Assembly (NCBI GenBank): GCA_044356825.1
Contig: JBIKVM010000171.1
Span: forward strand, 1-6,337
Length of the DNA: 6,337 bases
Reading direction: 5' to 3'
Origin: JAUREX01 sp044356825
GTDB lineage: Bacteria; Pseudomonadota; Alphaproteobacteria; Rhodobacterales; Rhodobacteraceae
The position numbers were made by a program, and so were the translations under genes. This document shows, piece by piece, positions 6,032-6,337 of the stretch (position 1 is the first letter of the stretch; the number at the start of each line of letters is the position of its first letter). The notes under the pieces were generated by a model, which worked only from the letters and a program-made list of their open reading frames with translations, searched no databases and was not told the DNA's origin.

Positions 6032-6337
6032 ATGCGGACTGCCCTGGTCTTTGCGGCATTGCTGGGGGCCGCAGAAGCGGTGGCGCAGCAAGAACAGGAA
6101 GATCCCTCGGGGGGGCGCGCCGCGATCGCTTCGGACTTCTTCATGCCCACGGGCGACACGGTCGCGCTCTGCCTCAGGCCCGAAGCGCACTGGCAGGATT
6201 TCTGCAACGGCCTCGTGCAGGGCTATGCCGAACATGCGGTGCTGACGGGCAAGGCCTGCATCCCGCCCGGCACCAACCGGCGCCGTCTCGTCGAGGTCTT
6301 CACGGGCCCCGATGTCGTGGTCAGCACGGGCTACATC
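6032..6337 (+). CDS. Secreted Rap1a/Tai-like protein, 3' end cut by window edge
   Basis: The frame is open from the ATG to the window end, giving 102 residues without a stop. It starts with a signal peptide (MRTALVFAALLGAAEAVA, likely cleaved after residue 18). The mature part shows the pattern of the Rap1a/Tai domain: a first Cys in ALCLRP (Cys47), then DFCNGLVQGYAE (Cys58 to Glu67) and a third Cys in ACIPPGTNRRRLVEVF (Cys76 to Phe90). The founding members are periplasmic immunity proteins against type VI secretion amidase effectors, but many proteobacterial members have no effector neighbour and unknown roles. No toxin gene is visible next to it here, so an immunity role is not supported by context. 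The three visible cysteines suggest a disulfide-stabilised periplasmic protein. Family assignment is by pattern recall and is moderately sure. Confidence 0.7.
   Translation, partial: MRTALVFAALLGAAEAVAQQEQEDPSGGRAAIASDFFMPTGDTVALCLRPEAHWQDFCNGLVQGYAEHAVLTGKACIPPGTNRRRLVEVFTGPDVVVSTGYI

Noticed and set aside
5930..6235. Minus-strand open frame of 101 codons
   Set aside because: It is antisense to the signal-peptide-bearing Rap1a/Tai-like gene and has no recognisable features.

Overview
This is a GC-rich window with mostly intact, well-supported genes. Its coding style and gene families suggest an alphaproteobacterium, most likely a denitrifying member of the Rhodobacterales. This assignment is an inference from NosR, a Tat-exported molybdenum hydroxylase and a Rap1a/Tai-like secreted protein; there is no rRNA or other marker to confirm it.

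Layout from left to right. (1) Positions 1-1967, minus strand: a NosR/NirI-family membrane flavo-iron-sulfur protein. It is cut by the left edge just after its first 4Fe-4S cluster motif. (2) Positions 1939-2499, minus strand: a secreted pentapeptide-repeat protein whose 3' end overlaps the nosR start, so the two should be translated together. (3) Positions 2500-2639: a gap holding three consecutive hairpins, one of them terminator-like. (4) Positions 2640-5299, minus strand: a two-gene operon for a molybdenum hydroxylase of the isoquinoline 1-oxidoreductase/aldehyde oxidase type. The small 2Fe-2S subunit comes first and the large molybdopterin subunit, with a Tat signal, follows with a one-base stop/start overlap. 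(5) Positions 5300-5557: a leader region with an AT-rich patch. (6) Positions 5558-5866, minus strand: a small secreted protein of unknown function with two cysteines. (7) Positions 6032-6337, plus strand: the start of a secreted Rap1a/Tai-like protein, divergent from the rest and cut by the right edge.

How the genes fit together. NosR supports nitrous oxide reductase (NosZ), and nosZ would be expected beyond the left edge. The pentapeptide protein is exported to the same compartment and is coupled to nosR, so it may be an accessory factor of the N2O reduction system. The molybdenum hydroxylase is also predicted to act in the periplasm and would feed electrons from oxidation of an unknown organic substrate into the respiratory chain. 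Its link to the nos genes may be only positional, because hairpins separate the two units. No mobile element, CRISPR array, tRNA or rRNA was seen.
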